The notes: a model not told the origin generated them from the sequence alone. Positions 21,363 through 36,974 are shown, numbered from the stretch's first letter. The stretch is DNA of 64,000 nucleotides from Curtobacterium pusillum (GCF_013359865.1 NZ_JABMCE010000077.1:25440-89439), one strand, 5' to 3'. Program-made: numbers and translations.

Positions 21363-23114
21363 GTGGTCACACGGCTTTCGCATCTGTTCCTCCGTACGCT
21401 CCGCGACGACCCCTCCGACGCCGAGGTGACGAGCCACAAGCTGCTCGTCCGCGCCGGGTACGTCCGCCGCCAGTCCCCGGGGATCTTCGCGTGGCTGCCG
21501 CTCGGCCTCCGCGTCCGCGCGAAGATCGAGGACATCATCCGCGAGGAGATGGTGGCCGCCGGCGCGCAGGAGGTCCTCCTGCCGGCGCTGCTCCCGCGTG
21601 AGCCGTACGAGGCGACGAACCGGTGGACCGAGTACGGCGACGGCATGTTCCGCCTGCAGGACCGCAAGGGGGCCGACTACCTGCTCGCACCCACGCACGA
21701 GGAGATGTTCGCGCTCCTCGTGAAGGACCTGTACTCGTCGTACAAGGACCTCCCCGTGACGCTGTTCCAGATCCAGGACAAGTACCGCGACGAGGCCCGT
21801 CCCCGCGCCGGACTCCTGCGCGGGCGCGAGTTCACTATGAAGGACGCGTACTCGTTCGACCTCACCGACGAGGGCCTCGAGCGCAGCTACCAGGTCATGC
21901 GCGACGCGTACGAGAAGATCTTCGCCCGGCTCGGCCTCGAGTACGTGATCGTCAAGGCGGACGCGGGGGCCATGGGCGGCTCGAAGTCCGAGGAGTTCCT
22001 GCACCCGATCGGGGTCGGCGAGGACACCTTCGTCCGCAGCGCCGGCGGGTACGCGGCGAACGTCGAGGCCTACGTCACGCCGGTGCCCGAGGCGCTGCCG
22101 ATCGAGGGTCGGCCCGAGCCCGTGCTCCTGCCGGCGTCGGACACCCCGACCATCGACACGCTCGTCGCGCACGCGAACGAGGTCGCCCCGCGCGACGGCG
22201 CCCCGTGGACCGCGGCCGACACGTTGAAGAACGTCGTGCTCGCGCTGACGCACCTCGACGGCACGCGCGAGGTCGTCGTCGTGGGGCTCCCCGGCGACCG
22301 TGACGTCGACATGAAGCGCGCCGAGGTGGCCTTCGCGCCGGCCGAGGTCGAGGCGGCCGGGGACGACGACTTCAAGAAGCACCGGGGTCTGGTCAAGGGC
22401 TACATCGGCCCGCAGGTCCTCGGTGCCGAGTCCGCCACCGGCATCCGCTACTTCGTCGACCCCCGCGTGGTCGACGGCACCGCCTGGATCACCGGCGCGA
22501 ACGAGCGTGGCGTGCACGTCTCGGGGCTCGTCATGGGCCGCGACTTCACCGCCGACGGCGTCGCCGAGGTGTCCGACGTCCGTGCGGGCGACCCCGCCCC
22601 AGACGGCTCCGGGCCGCTCGAGACCGCCCGCGGCATGGAGATCGGCCACGTCTTCCAGCTCGGCCGCAAGTACGCCGAGGCGCTCGGACTCAAGGTGCAG
22701 GACGACAACGGCAAGCTCGCCACCGTCACGATGGGGTCGTACGGCATCGGCGTGACCCGCATCCTCGCGATCCTGGCCGAGGCGCACAACGACGAGAAGG
22801 GCCTGGTCTGGCCGAAGAACGTCGCGCCCTTCGACGTGCACGTCGTCGCCACCGGCAAGGACGAGGTCGCCTACGACCTGGCGACCTCGATCGTCGCGCA
22901 GCTCGAGGGCGAGCGCTTCGACGTCGTCTACGACGACCGGCCGAAGGTCTCGCCGGGTGTGAAGCTCCGCGACGCGGAGCTGCTCGGCATGCCGATCGTG
23001 GTCGTCGCCGGTCGTGGCGCCGCCGACGGCGTCGTCGAGCTGTGGGACCGCGCGAGCGGCGAGCGTCGCGACGTGCCGGCAGCGGAGCTGCTGGACGCGG
23101 TCCGCGCGATCTAG
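21363..23114 (+). CDS. proS: Prolyl-tRNA synthetase
   Basis: 583 residues, the length of the bacterial-type enzyme with an editing insertion. Class II motifs are visible: motif 1 region around [19 protein letters not shown], motif 2 [21 protein letters not shown], and motif 3 in [13 protein letters not shown]. Between motifs 2 and 3 lies the YbaK-like insertion (about residues 225-390) that clears mischarged Ala-tRNA. The C-terminal anticodon-binding domain follows ([32 protein letters not shown]). The GTG at 21363 gives the usual N-terminus [16 protein letters not shown] large palindrome follows the stop and nusA starts 181 bases later. Confidence 0.97.
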   Translation: MVTRLSHLFLRTLRDDPSDAEVTSHKLLVRAGYVRRQSPGIFAWLPLGLRVRAKIEDIIREEMVAAGAQEVLLPALLPREPYEATNRWTEYGDGMFRLQDRKGADYLLAPTHEEMFALLVKDLYSSYKDLPVTLFQIQDKYRDEARPRAGLLRGREFTMKDAYSFDLTDEGLERSYQVMRDAYEKIFARLGLEYVIVKADAGAMGGSKSEEFLHPIGVGEDTFVRSAGGYAANVEAYVTPVPEALPIEGRPEPVLLPASDTPTIDTLVAHANEVAPRDGAPWTAADTLKNVVLALTHLDGTREVVVVGLPGDRDVDMKRAEVAFAPAEVEAAGDDDFKKHRGLVKGYIGPQVLGAESATGIRYFVDPRVVDGTAWITGANERGVHVSGLVMGRDFTADGVAEVSDVRAGDPAPDGSGPLETARGMEIGHVFQLGRKYAEALGLKVQDDNGKLATVTMGSYGIGVTRILAILAEAHNDEKGLVWPKNVAPFDVHVVATGKDEVAYDLATSIVAQLEGERFDVVYDDRPKVSPGVKLRDAELLGMPIVVVAGRGAADGVVELWDRASGERRDVPAAELLDAVRAI

Positions 23115-23148
23115 CCGCCGGCCCTCCGACCCGCCGGCCCGCCGGTCC

Positions 23149-23219
23149 GCAAAACGCCACCTGGGCGGTTTCTCGCAGCGCAGTACCGCTGCGAGAAACC
23201 GCCCTCGTTGCGTCTTGCG
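23149..23219. terminator. Long palindrome between proS and nusA
   Basis: The core is a perfect 18-bp inverted repeat: 23163-23180 pairs with 23187-23204 around a 6-base loop CAGTAC. Outside it, GCAAAACGCCAC (from about 23149) pairs imperfectly with GTTGCGTCTTGC (to about 23219), so the whole element spans about 70 bases. It could end proS transcription in either direction, or be a dispersed REP-like element. It occupies the place where rimP is normally found. Confidence 0.7.
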
Positions 23220-23226
23220 GGTGGGG

Positions 23227-23232
23227 TAGTCT
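23227..23232 (+). promoter_or_regulatory. Possible -10 element (TAGTCT) of nusA
   Basis: TAGTCT lies just past the palindrome and would give a leader of about 57 bases before the nusA GTG, long enough for its GGAGG ribosome-binding site. Confidence 0.4.
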
Positions 23233-23295
23233 GGACGCCGACTTCTGCGCGGTTCCAATGCGCCGGAGCGACTCATCTGAATACGGAGGCCCTCG

Positions 23296-24291
23296 GTGAA
23301 GATCGATCTCGCAGTCCTGCGACTCATGGAGCGTGAGCGGGAGATCCCGTTCGACGAACTCGTCCAGATCATCGAACAGGCCATCCTGACCGCGTACCAG
23401 AAGCACCGCGCGGAGAACGAGGAGCCCGTCGACGCCCAGACGCGCGTCGAGCTCGACCGCAAGTCGGGCGAGGTCTCCGTCTACGTGCCGGAGCGCGACG
23501 ACGAGGGCACCGTCATCGGCGAGGCCGTCGACCAGCCGAACGACTTCGGCCGCATCGCCGCCTTCGCCGCGAAGCAGGTCATCAACCAGCGTCTTCGCGA
23601 CATCGGCGACGACAAGATCCTCGGCGAGTTCCGTGGCAAGGAGGGCGACATCGTCGCGGGCGTGGTCCAGCAGGGCCCGAACCCGAAGATGGTGCACGTC
23701 GACCTCGGCACGGTCGAGGCGATCCTCCCGCCGGAGGAGCAGGTGCCGGGCGAGGAGTACAAGCACGGTTCGCGCATCCGCGTGTACGTGACGAGCGTCG
23801 GCCGCGGTGCGAAGGGGCCGCAGATCACGGTGTCGCGCACGCACCCGGGTCTGGTCCGGAAGCTGTTCGCGCTCGAGGTGCCGGAGATCGCGTCGGGTGT
23901 CGTCGAGATCACGTCGCTCGCGCGCGAGGCCGGTCACCGCACGAAGATCGCGGTGAAGGCCAACGAGCCCGGCGTGAACGCCAAGGGTGCGTGCATCGGC
24001 GAGCTCGGTGCCCGCGTGCGCGCGGTGACGACGGAGCTCGGCGCCGAGAAGATCGACATCGTCGACTACTCGTCCGACCTGGCGTCCTTCGTGGCCAGCG
24101 CGCTGTCGCCGGCGAAGGTGACGAGCGCGTTCGTGCTCGACGCCTCGACGAAGGCCGTCCGCGCCCTCGTTCCCGACTACCAGCTGTCGCTCGCGATCGG
24201 CAAGGAGGGGCAGAACGCCCGCCTCGCCGCGAAGCTCACCGGTGCCCGGATCGACATCCAGCCGGACTCCATCCTGGACGGCGAAGACTGA
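23296..24291 (+). CDS. nusA: Transcription termination/antitermination factor NusA
   Basis: 331 residues, the short actinobacterial form. In order: N-terminal polymerase-binding domain (MKIDLAVLRLMERER, IEQAILTAYQKH), S1 domain (about 115-190: GEFRGKEGDIVAGVVQ), and two KH domains (KIAVKANEPGVNAKGACIG, then YQLSLAIGKEGQNARLAAKL). The acidic C-terminal repeats of enterobacterial NusA are absent, as expected. GGAGG about nine bases upstream supports the GTG at 23296. It opens the nusA-ylxR-infB-rbfA unit; the customary rimP upstream is missing. Confidence 0.97.
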   Translation: MKIDLAVLRLMEREREIPFDELVQIIEQAILTAYQKHRAENEEPVDAQTRVELDRKSGEVSVYVPERDDEGTVIGEAVDQPNDFGRIAAFAAKQVINQRLRDIGDDKILGEFRGKEGDIVAGVVQQGPNPKMVHVDLGTVEAILPPEEQVPGEEYKHGSRIRVYVTSVGRGAKGPQITVSRTHPGLVRKLFALEVPEIASGVVEITSLAREAGHRTKIAVKANEPGVNAKGACIGELGARVRAVTTELGAEKIDIVDYSSDLASFVASALSPAKVTSAFVLDASTKAVRALVPDYQLSLAIGKEGQNARLAAKLTGARIDIQPDSILDGED

Positions 24292-24390
24292 CGACGTCGG
24301 CTGCGCGTCCGGACGCGACGGGCCCGGTTTCGCTCCGGGCGTCGGCCGTCCGGGCGCGCCGGATCGCGGTCGTCGGAGGGGAGGAGTAAG

Positions 24391-24717
24391 GTGGTTCCCG
24401 TCAGAACATGCATCGGCAGTCGCCGTCGTGCACCCCGGTCCTCCCTCCTCCGTGTCGTCGCCCTGAGCGACGGCCGTGTCGTGGCGGACCCGAAGGCAGT
24501 CATGCCGGGGCGGGGAGCGTGGCTCACCCCGACCGTCGAAGCACATGATCAGGCCGTCAAGCGCCGGGCCTTCCGCCGGGCGCTCCGACTCGATCATGAA
24601 CCGGACACGTCCGCGGTGCGTGACTACCTCGTAGCACTCCAGCGCAGCGAAGAGAGCTCCGAGCAGGCGCGCCACCAGGACACGACAGAACAGGCTGAAC
24701 GGCTTATGGACAACTGA
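24391..24717 (+). CDS. ylxR: YlxR family RNA-binding protein
   Basis: 108 residues. The YlxR (DUF448) fold begins VPVRTCIGSRRRAPRSSLLRV; most relatives have a second Cys in TCIGCR, and here it is Ser. RNA binding, and in some bacteria modulation of RNase P, is known for the family. The GTG start follows a strong GGAGGGGAGGAG at about 24376-24387. The position between nusA and infB is conserved. The C-terminal 35 residues are Gln/Glu-rich and probably disordered. Confidence 0.85.
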   Translation: MVPVRTCIGSRRRAPRSSLLRVVALSDGRVVADPKAVMPGRGAWLTPTVEAHDQAVKRRAFRRALRLDHEPDTSAVRDYLVALQRSEESSEQARHQDTTEQAERLMDN

Positions 24718-24759
24718 TGAGCGGCTCGAAATGAGACCCGTCATCCATTGAGTCCTGCC

Positions 24760-24792
24760 CCTTCACGGGGTGGGACCCGTGAAGGAGAACAG
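24760..24792 (+). promoter_or_regulatory. Hairpin holding the infB ribosome-binding site
   Basis: CCTTCACGGG (24760-24769) pairs perfectly with CCCGTGAAGG (24776-24785) around the loop GTGGGA. The Shine-Dalgarno GAAGGAG (24781-24787) is half inside the 3' arm and the GTG start follows at 24792. When folded it should hide the ribosome-binding site, so translation of infB is probably controlled or slowed by this structure. Confidence 0.65.
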
Positions 24793-27665
24793 TGGCAAAA
24801 CCACGCGTACACGAGATCGCATCCGAACTCGGTGTCGACAGCAAGACCGCAATGGAGAAGCTCAAGGAACTCGGCGAGTTCGTCAAGGGCCCGAGCTCCA
24901 GTGTCGAACCCCCCGTCGCACGCAAGCTCCGCGCTGCGCTGCAGGCCGACGGCGCCTCGGCGTCGAAGCCCGCTGCGGCACCCGCTCCCGCGGCCGGTTC
25001 GGCAGCGCCGAAGCCCGGTCGTGCGGCTGCCGGCAGCGCAGCACCGAAGCCGGGTGGCGCCAAGCCCGGTCCCGTCCGCCCCGCGCCCACCCCGGCGCCG
25101 GAACAGGCTCCCGCAGAGACCCCCGCCGACTCGTCCGCACCCGTCCCGGGTGCCCCGAAGTCGGTCGCGCAGCGCCAGGCCGAGGCCGAGGCAGCGCGGA
25201 AGGCCGCAGCGGCCGAGAAGGCAGCGGCCGCGAAGGCCGCCGCCGACAACGGTGACGCCGGTCAGGCAGCGCCGAAGGGCGACGCCGTCAAGCCCGGCGG
25301 TGCCCCGAAGCCGGGCGCAGCAGCCGGCCCGAAGCCTGGTGGCCCGAAGCCGGGCGCCCGTCCCGGCAACAACCCGTACGCGTCGAGCCAGGGCATGGGC
25401 TCGCGCCCGCCGCGTCCGGGCAACAACCCGTACTCGTCCAACCAGGGCATGGGTCAGCGTCCCGCCGGCGGTGCCGGTGGCGGCAACGGCATCCCGCGTC
25501 CGGCCCCGCCGCGTCCGGGTGTTCCCCGTCCGGGTGCCCCGCGTCCCGGTGGCCCCGGGCAGGGCAACCGTGCTCCCGGCTTCGGGCAGCGCCCGGGCCA
25601 GGGTGGCGGTCGTGGCGGCCCCGGTGGTCGTCCGGGCGGCGCCGGTGGTGCCGGTGGCGGCTTCCCGCGTCCGGCCTTCAGCGGCCCGCGTCCCGCCGGT
25701 GGCGGTGGCCGCGGTCGTGGCCCCGGTGGCGGTACCGCGGGTGCGTTCGGTCGCGGTGGCGGCAAGAGCCGTGCCCGCAAGTCGAAGCGGACGAAGCGCG
25801 CCGAGTACGAGATGCGGCAGGCGCCGTCGCTCGGCGGTGTGCAGGTCCCTCGTGGCGACGGCAACACGGTCGTGCGTCTGCGGCGCGGTGCGAGCATCTC
25901 GGACTTCGCGGACAAGATCGACGCGAGCCCCGGCAACCTGGTGACGGTGCTGTTCCACCTCGGTGAGATGGCGACCGCGACGGAGTCGCTGGACGAGGCC
26001 ACGTTCGAGGTCCTCGGCGAGGAGCTGGGCTACAAGATCCAGATCGTCTCGCCCGAGGACGAGGACAAGGAGCTCCTCGAGGGCTTCGACATCGACCTCG
26101 AAGCCGAGCTGGACGACGAGGACGACTCGGTGCTGCAGCAGCGGCCCCCGGTGGTCACCGTCATGGGTCACGTCGACCACGGCAAGACGCGCCTGCTCGA
26201 CGCCATCCGCAACTCGAAGGTCGTGGAGGGCGAGGCCGGCGGCATCACCCAGCACATCGGTGCGTACCAGATCGTCACCGAGCACGAGGGCGTCGAGCGT
26301 CCGATCACCTTCATCGACACCCCGGGTCACGAGGCCTTCACGGCCATGCGTGCCCGTGGTGCCCAGGTGACGGACATCGCGATCCTCGTGGTCGCGGCGG
26401 ACGACGGCATCATGCCCCAGACGATCGAGGCGCTGAACCACGCGCAGTCGGCCGGTGTGCCGATCGTGGTCGCGGTGAACAAGATCGACAAGGAGGGCGC
26501 GAACCCGGCGAAGGTCCGGCAGCAGCTCACCGAGTACAACCTGGTGGCCGAGGAGTACGGCGGCGACGTCATGTTCGTCGACGTGTCCGCGCGTCAGAAC
26601 ATCGGTATCCAGGACCTCCTGGACGCCGTGCTGCTCACGGCGGACGCCGGTCTCGACCTGCGCGCGAACCCCGACAAGGACGCCCGCGGTGTGGCGATCG
26701 AAGCACGGCTCGACAAGGGCCGCGGTGCGGTCGCGACGGTGCTCATCCAGTCCGGCACCCTGCACGTCGGCGACGCCATCGTGGCGGGTACGGCCTACGG
26801 TCGCGTCCGTGCGATGACCGACGAGAACGGCGAAGCGGTCAAGGCCGCGACGCCGAGCCGCCCGGTCCAGGTGCAGGGTCTGTCGTCGGTGCCCCGCGCC
26901 GGTGACACGTTCCTCGTCACCGAAGAGGACCGCACGGCACGTCAGATCGCCGAGAAGCGTGAAGCCGCCGAGCGCAACGCCCAGCTGGCCAAGGCCCGCA
27001 AGCGCATCTCGCTCGAGGACTTCACCCGCGCACTCGAAGAGGGCAAGGTCGAGTCGCTCAACCTCATCATCAAGGGTGACGTCTCCGGTGCTGTCGAAGC
27101 ACTCGAGCAGTCGCTCCTGGACATCGAGGTCGACGACAGCGTCCAGCTCCGCATCCTGCACCGCGGTGTCGGTGCGATCACGGAGTCGGACATCGACCTC
27201 GCCACGATCGACAACGCCATCGTCATCGGCTTCAACGTCCGTCCGGACGTCAAGGCCCGTGAGCGTGCGGCGCGCGAAGGCATCGACGTGCGCTTCTACT
27301 CGGTCATCTACAACGCACTCGAGGACATCGAGCAGTCCCTCAAGGGCATGCTCAAGCCCGAGTACGAAGAGGTCCAGTCGGGTGTCGCCGAGATCCGCGA
27401 GGTGTTCCGTTCCTCGAAGTTCGGCAACATCGCGGGTGTCATCGTCCGTTCCGGCACGATCACGCGCAACGCCAAGGCGCGCGTCATCCGCGAAGGCGTG
27501 GTGCTCGCCGATGGTCTCGCCATCGAGTCGCTGCGTCGCTTCAAGGACGACGTCACCGAGGTCCGCACGGACTTCGAAGCCGGTATCGGTCTGGGCAAGT
27601 ACAACGACATCCAGATCGGCGACGAGATCGAGACCACCGAGCTCGTCGAGAAGCCGCGCGACTGA
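24792..27665 (+). CDS. infB: Translation initiation factor IF-2
   Basis: 957 residues. The N-terminal IF2_N motif ([22 protein letters not shown]) is followed by a ~280-residue Ala/Pro/Gly/Arg-rich linker with repeats such as [13 protein letters not shown] and [13 protein letters not shown], typical of actinobacteria. The GTPase domain carries G1 [12 protein letters not shown], the switch region [14 protein letters not shown]3 DTPGHEAF and G4 NKIDKEGA. Domains II-IV complete the protein to ELVEKPRD. It recruits initiator tRNA to the 30S subunit. The GTG at 24792 is set by GAAGGAG and by MAKPRVHE. A strong terminator follows 15 bases after the stop, so rbfA may need readthrough or its own promoter. 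Confidence 0.97.
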   Translation: MAKPRVHEIASELGVDSKTAMEKLKELGEFVKGPSSSVEPPVARKLRAALQADGASASKPAAAPAPAAGSAAPKPGRAAAGSAAPKPGGAKPGPVRPAPTPAPEQAPAETPADSSAPVPGAPKSVAQRQAEAEAARKAAAAEKAAAAKAAADNGDAGQAAPKGDAVKPGGAPKPGAAAGPKPGGPKPGARPGNNPYASSQGMGSRPPRPGNNPYSSNQGMGQRPAGGAGGGNGIPRPAPPRPGVPRPGAPRPGGPGQGNRAPGFGQRPGQGGGRGGPGGRPGGAGGAGGGFPRPAFSGPRPAGGGGRGRGPGGGTAGAFGRGGGKSRARKSKRTKRAEYEMRQAPSLGGVQVPRGDGNTVVRLRRGASISDFADKIDASPGNLVTVLFHLGEMATATESLDEATFEVLGEELGYKIQIVSPEDEDKELLEGFDIDLEAELDDEDDSVLQQRPPVVTVMGHVDHGKTRLLDAIRNSKVVEGEAGGITQHIGAYQIVTEHEGVERPITFIDTPGHEAFTAMRARGAQVTDIAILVVAADDGIMPQTIEALNHAQSAGVPIVVAVNKIDKEGANPAKVRQQLTEYNLVAEEYGGDVMFVDVSARQNIGIQDLLDAVLLTADAGLDLRANPDKDARGVAIEARLDKGRGAVATVLIQSGTLHVGDAIVAGTAYGRVRAMTDENGEAVKAATPSRPVQVQGLSSVPRAGDTFLVTEEDRTARQIAEKREAAERNAQLAKARKRISLEDFTRALEEGKVESLNLIIKGDVSGAVEALEQSLLDIEVDDSVQLRILHRGVGAITESDIDLATIDNAIVIGFNVRPDVKARERAAREGIDVRFYSVIYNALEDIEQSLKGMLKPEYEEVQSGVAEIREVFRSSKFGNIAGVIVRSGTITRNAKARVIREGVVLADGLAIESLRRFKDDVTEVRTDFEAGIGLGKYNDIQIGDEIETTELVEKPRD

Positions 27666-27680
27666 TCGCGTGACTACCCT

Positions 27681-27715
27681 GGGCCCCGGCCTCTCCTGGT
27701 GAGAGGCCGGGGCCC
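27681..27715 (+). terminator. Terminator between infB and rbfA
   Basis: Perfect 15-bp stem (27681-27695 with 27701-27715) and a 5-base loop CTGGT, followed by GACCCCTTTCC. This is one of the most stable hairpins in the window. Confidence 0.85.
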
Positions 27716-27775
27716 GACCCCTTTCCATGAATGACCCCGGCGGGATCCGTCCCGCCACTGCCTCAGGAGGCACCC

Positions 27776-28228
27776 ATGGCCGATCCGCAGCGCGCACGCA
27801 AGATGGCGGACCGCATCAAGGAAGTCGTCGCACGCCGGCTCGACAAGGGTCTCCGAGACCCGCGGCTCGGGTTCGTGACCATCACTGACGTCCGCGTGAC
27901 CGGTGACCTGCAGCACGCGTCGGTCTTCTACACCGTGTACGGCACCGACGAGGAGCGCGCCGACTCCGCCGCGGCGCTGAAGGCCGCGACGGGCATGCTC
28001 CGCACCGAGGTCGGCAAGAACATCACGGCGCGGCTGACCCCGTCGCTCGAGTTCATCGCGGACGCGCTGCCGGACACCTCAGCGCACCTGGAAGACCTCC
28101 TCGCGCAGGCCAGGATGCGGGACGAGCAGGTCCGGGCCGCGTCCGCTGGGGCTGCGTACGCCGGCGATGCCGACCCGTACAAGCACGACGAGGACGAAGA
28201 CGAGGACGAGGACGCCGCCCGCGCCTAG
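27776..28228 (+). CDS. rbfA: 30S ribosome-binding factor RbfA
   Basis: 150 residues. The KH-like core (ADRIKEVVARRLDKGLRDPRLGFVTITDVRVT, shown here only as the family start ADRIKEVVARRL) matures the 5' end of 16S rRNA in the small subunit. The C-terminal tail is extended by an acidic run of alternating Asp and Glu encoded by repeated GAC/GAG codons (about 28186-28215). CAGGAGG seven bases before the ATG at 27776 sets the start. truB, the normal next gene, lies 7.8 kb away because the Ebg island and mutY come between. Confidence 0.95.
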   Translation: MADPQRARKMADRIKEVVARRLDKGLRDPRLGFVTITDVRVTGDLQHASVFYTVYGTDEERADSAAALKAATGMLRTEVGKNITARLTPSLEFIADALPDTSAHLEDLLAQARMRDEQVRAASAGAAYAGDADPYKHDEDEDEDEDAARA

Positions 28229-28232
28229 GGCT

Positions 28233-28255
28233 GGTCTCACGGCTCTGGTGGGACC
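28233..28255. terminator. Hairpin between rbfA and the convergent lacI-type gene
   Basis: GGTCTCAC (28233-28240) pairs with GTGGGACC (28248-28255), an 8-bp stem with one G-T pair. It could serve both converging genes. Confidence 0.5.
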
Positions 28256-28271
28256 GCCCGACGACGCCTGA

Positions 28272-34558
<6,287 letters not shown>

Positions 34559-34593
34559 CCCGCACACACCGAGTCGTGCTGCGCAGACGTGCG

Positions 34594-35517
34594 CTACCCG
34601 TCGGGCAACCGGTAGCCGCTCGCGTCGTCCCCGACGGCCAGCCCGTCACGCAGGAGCGACGCGAGCGCCCGGTCCAGCTGCTCGGCGTCCGGCCACACCG
34701 GTTCGATCTCGGACCGGGTGACCGGGACGTCGCTCGCACGGAGCTCCGCCATGACGAGGCCGCGCACCTGCCGGTCGCTCCCGGCGAACTTCGACTGCTT
34801 CGGCGCCCGCGGTCCGTCGTGCTCCGGGTAGCCCGCGGCGCGCCAAGCGCAGCGGTCGGCGATCGGGCAGGCGTCGCACGCGGGGGAGCGGGCGACGCAG
34901 ACGAGCGCACCGAGCTCCATCACGGCGGCGTTCGTCGCGGCCGCGTCGTCGCGGTCGGCCGGGAGCACGGACTCCATGAGCGGGAGGTCCTGCTTCGCCT
35001 TCGCCGGGCCCGGCTCGCCCTGCCCGAGCAGCGCCCGGGCGAGCACCCGTCGCACGTTCACGTCCACGACGGGGTGCCGGTCCCCGTACGCGAAGACCGC
35101 GACGGCGCGCGCCGTGTAGTCGCCGATGCCGGGCAACGCGAGAAGCGCGTCGACGTTCCGCGGCACCACGTTGTCGTGCTGCTCGGCGATCGCCGAGGCG
35201 GCCGCGTGGAGTGCGAGTGCGCGTCTGGGGTAGCCGAGCCGGTCCCAGGCGCGCACCGCGTCCGCCGGGGGTGAGGCCGCGAGGTCCGCAGGCGTCGGCC
35301 AGCGGGTGAGCCATGCCTCCAGGCGGGGGACGACGCGCGCGACCTGGGTCTGCTGCAGCATGATCTCGCTGACCAGGGTGCCCCAGGCCGGGAAGCCGGG
35401 TCGGCGCCACGGGAGGTCGCGCGCCTCCTGGCGGAACCAGGCGATGAGCGGGGTGGCGATGTCCGGTCGGTCCGGGTTGTCCACATTCGGTCTGGAGGCC
35501 CGGCTCGCGTTCACCAC
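34594..35517 (-). CDS. mutY: A/G-specific adenine DNA glycosylase
   Basis: 307 residues; removes adenine paired with 8-oxoguanine. The catalytic Glu is in SEIMLQQTQVARV, the helix-hairpin-helix in ALPGIGDYTARAVAVFAYG, and the catalytic Asp in VVDVNVRRVLAR. The iron-sulfur cysteines follow the C-x6-C-x2-C-x5-C pattern (CVARSPACDACPIADRC). The protein is shorter at the C-terminus than E. coli MutY, so the 8-oxoG-recognition domain is reduced. There are two tandem GTG codons (35517 and 35514); the second is exactly six bases from a TAGGCT hexamer and may be the true first codon. Divergent from the next gene. Confidence 0.95.
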   Translation of the reverse strand: MVNASRASRPNVDNPDRPDIATPLIAWFRQEARDLPWRRPGFPAWGTLVSEIMLQQTQVARVVPRLEAWLTRWPTPADLAASPPADAVRAWDRLGYPRRALALHAAASAIAEQHDNVVPRNVDALLALPGIGDYTARAVAVFAYGDRHPVVDVNVRRVLARALLGQGEPGPAKAKQDLPLMESVLPADRDDAAATNAAVMELGALVCVARSPACDACPIADRCAWRAAGYPEHDGPRAPKQSKFAGSDRQVRGLVMAELRASDVPVTRSEIEPVWPDAEQLDRALASLLRDGLAVGDDASGYRLPDG

Positions 35518-35520
35518 GAC

Positions 35521-35530
35521 AGCCTACGGT
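35521..35530. promoter_or_regulatory. Back-to-back overlapping -10 elements for mutY and its divergent neighbour
   Basis: On the minus strand TAGGCT (35526-35521) lies six bases before the second mutY GTG. On the plus strand TACGGT (35525-35530) lies six bases before the ATG at 35537. The hexamers share two base pairs, so polymerase can occupy only one at a time. Confidence 0.5.
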
Positions 35531-35536
35531 GGCCAC

Positions 35537-35983
35537 ATGGCACGTTGGGCACCCCAGGAGACCGACACGATGGCCGCGATCGCGGCCGAGGTGATCGCAC
35601 AGGTCGGCACGAACCGGACCGTCGTCGGGGTCGACGGACAGGACGGCACCGACCTCGAGCGCGTCGCCGCCGGGCTCGTCGCCGGCTTCCAGCAGCACGG
35701 AGTGTCGGCGATGGCCGCGGCGGCGCCGTCGAGCGACGTCGACATCCTCCGCGCGGACCTCGTCACGCCGTTCCGGACCACGGGTGCCGGCGCGGGGGTC
35801 CTCGTCGTGCACGGGCACGGCACACTCGCTCCGGGCGCACGGGGCCTGTGGCGCTGGTCGCTGTGGGTCGAGCAGGAGTCCGGGCGGCTCGAACGCCGGG
35901 CGGACGTCAAGGTCGCCGCCTCCGCGGTCCTCGACGTGACCGATCCGGAGCACCCGCGGCGGGAGTGGAACGACGCCTGCTGA
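35537..35983 (+). CDS. Degenerate uridine-kinase-like protein
   Basis: 148 residues. The segment VVGVDGQDGTDLERVA sits where uridine kinase-type proteins have a Walker A such as GIDGRSGSGKTTLA, but the GxGK(S/T) residues are gone. Later parts (VLVVHGHGTLAPGARGLW, RRADVKVAASAVLDVTD, DPEHPRREWNDAC) resemble the end of actinobacterial uridine-kinase-like proteins, where DPEHPRR and a final DxC are common. It is also shorter than the ~200 residues of active relatives. It is therefore a likely non-catalytic remnant or a protein with a new role. The leaderless start ATG 35537 is six bases after TACGGT. It precedes truB by 28 bases. Confidence 0.6.
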   Translation: MARWAPQETDTMAAIAAEVIAQVGTNRTVVGVDGQDGTDLERVAAGLVAGFQQHGVSAMAAAAPSSDVDILRADLVTPFRTTGAGAGVLVVHGHGTLAPGARGLWRWSLWVEQESGRLERRADVKVAASAVLDVTDPEHPRREWNDAC

Positions 35984-35999
35984 GCCGCGCGAGCGCTGG

Positions 36000-36005
36000 T
36001 AATCT
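36000..36005 (+). promoter_or_regulatory. -10 element (TAATCT) of truB
   Basis: TAATCT is followed by six bases and the GTG at 36012, so truB appears to have its own leaderless transcript. Confidence 0.5.
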
Positions 36006-36011
36006 CCTCGG

Positions 36012-36974
36012 GTGCTCGAATCCGCGCCCGACGGCATCCTCCTCGTCGACAAGCCGCAGGGGATCTCCAGCCACCGGGTCGTCTCGATCGCCCGACGCCG
36101 GCTTGGTCTGAAGAAGGTCGGCCACGCCGGCACCCTCGACCCGATGGCGACCGGTCTGCTGCTCGTCGGCGCCGGTCCGTCCACCCGGCTGCTCACGCAC
36201 CTGGTCGGCCTCGGGAAGACGTACACCGCGACCATCAGGCTCGGTGTCTCGACCGACTCGGACGACGCGGACGGCATGCCGACGGCAGCGCTGGGCACCG
36301 CCTCCGCCGACGTCTCGGACGCGGCGGTCGAGGTGGCGGTGGCCGCGCAGCGCGGCGAGATCTCGCAGGTCCCCTCCACGGTCAGCGCCATCAAGGTCGA
36401 CGGTCGCCGTGCGTACGATCTCGCCCGGAGAGGTGAGGAAGTCGTCCTGAAGTCCCGCACCGTGACGGTGTCCCGGTTCGACGTCACCAGCCGGAACGAG
36501 CGGGTCGTCTCCGTGAACGGTGCCGAGGTGACCGTGGTCGACCTCGACGTGGTCGTCACCTGCTCGTGCGGCACCTACGTCCGCGCGCTGGCTCGTGACG
36601 TCGGGGCCGCACTCGGCACCGGCGCGCACCTCACCGCCCTCCGCCGCACCGAGGTCGGGCCCTTCGACGTCGAGGACGCCATCGACCTCGAGGACGAGTC
36701 CGTCGACGTCCGCGCCGCGCTCGCACGGCCGGTCGACGTCGCGCGCACGCTGTTCCCGGCCGTGCCGCTCGACGCCGCGGCCGCAAAGGACCTCGCCGAC
36801 GGCAAGCGCGTCGCCGCCGACCACCCGGACACGGACGGGCCGGTCGCCGCCGTCGCCACCGAGGGGGATCGGCTCGTCGGGCTCGTCTCGGTCCGGCGCG
36901 GGCTGCTCCGCGTCATCACCAACTTCCCGACGGCGAACGCCCTGCCGTCGACGACCGGGGGAGCGAACGCGTGA
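36012..36974 (+). CDS. truB: tRNA pseudouridine(55) synthase
   Basis: 320 residues; makes the pseudouridine of the T-psi-C loop. The motif I region LLVDKPQGISSHRVV and the catalytic Asp in GHAGTLDPMATGLL are present, as are KTYTATIRLG and TCSCGTYVRALARDVG. The C-terminal ~80 residues form the PUA-like region. The stop overlaps the next small membrane-protein start (GTGA). truB usually follows rbfA directly; here the Ebg island and mutY separate them. Confidence 0.95.
   Translation: MLESAPDGILLVDKPQGISSHRVVSIARRRLGLKKVGHAGTLDPMATGLLLVGAGPSTRLLTHLVGLGKTYTATIRLGVSTDSDDADGMPTAALGTASADVSDAAVEVAVAAQRGEISQVPSTVSAIKVDGRRAYDLARRGEEVVLKSRTVTVSRFDVTSRNERVVSVNGAEVTVVDLDVVVTCSCGTYVRALARDVGAALGTGAHLTALRRTEVGPFDVEDAIDLEDESVDVRAALARPVDVARTLFPAVPLDAAAAKDLADGKRVAADHPDTDGPVAAVATEGDRLVGLVSVRRGLLRVITNFPTANALPSTTGGANA

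Noticed and set aside
24741..27797. A 1018-codon minus-strand open frame opposite infB
   Set aside because: Reverse-complement shadow of IF-2 with Asp/Arg/Leu bias and no family match.
34559..34593. A terminator between the permease and mutY
   Set aside because: The 35 bases contain no convincing inverted repeat; converging transcripts have no visible stop signal here.
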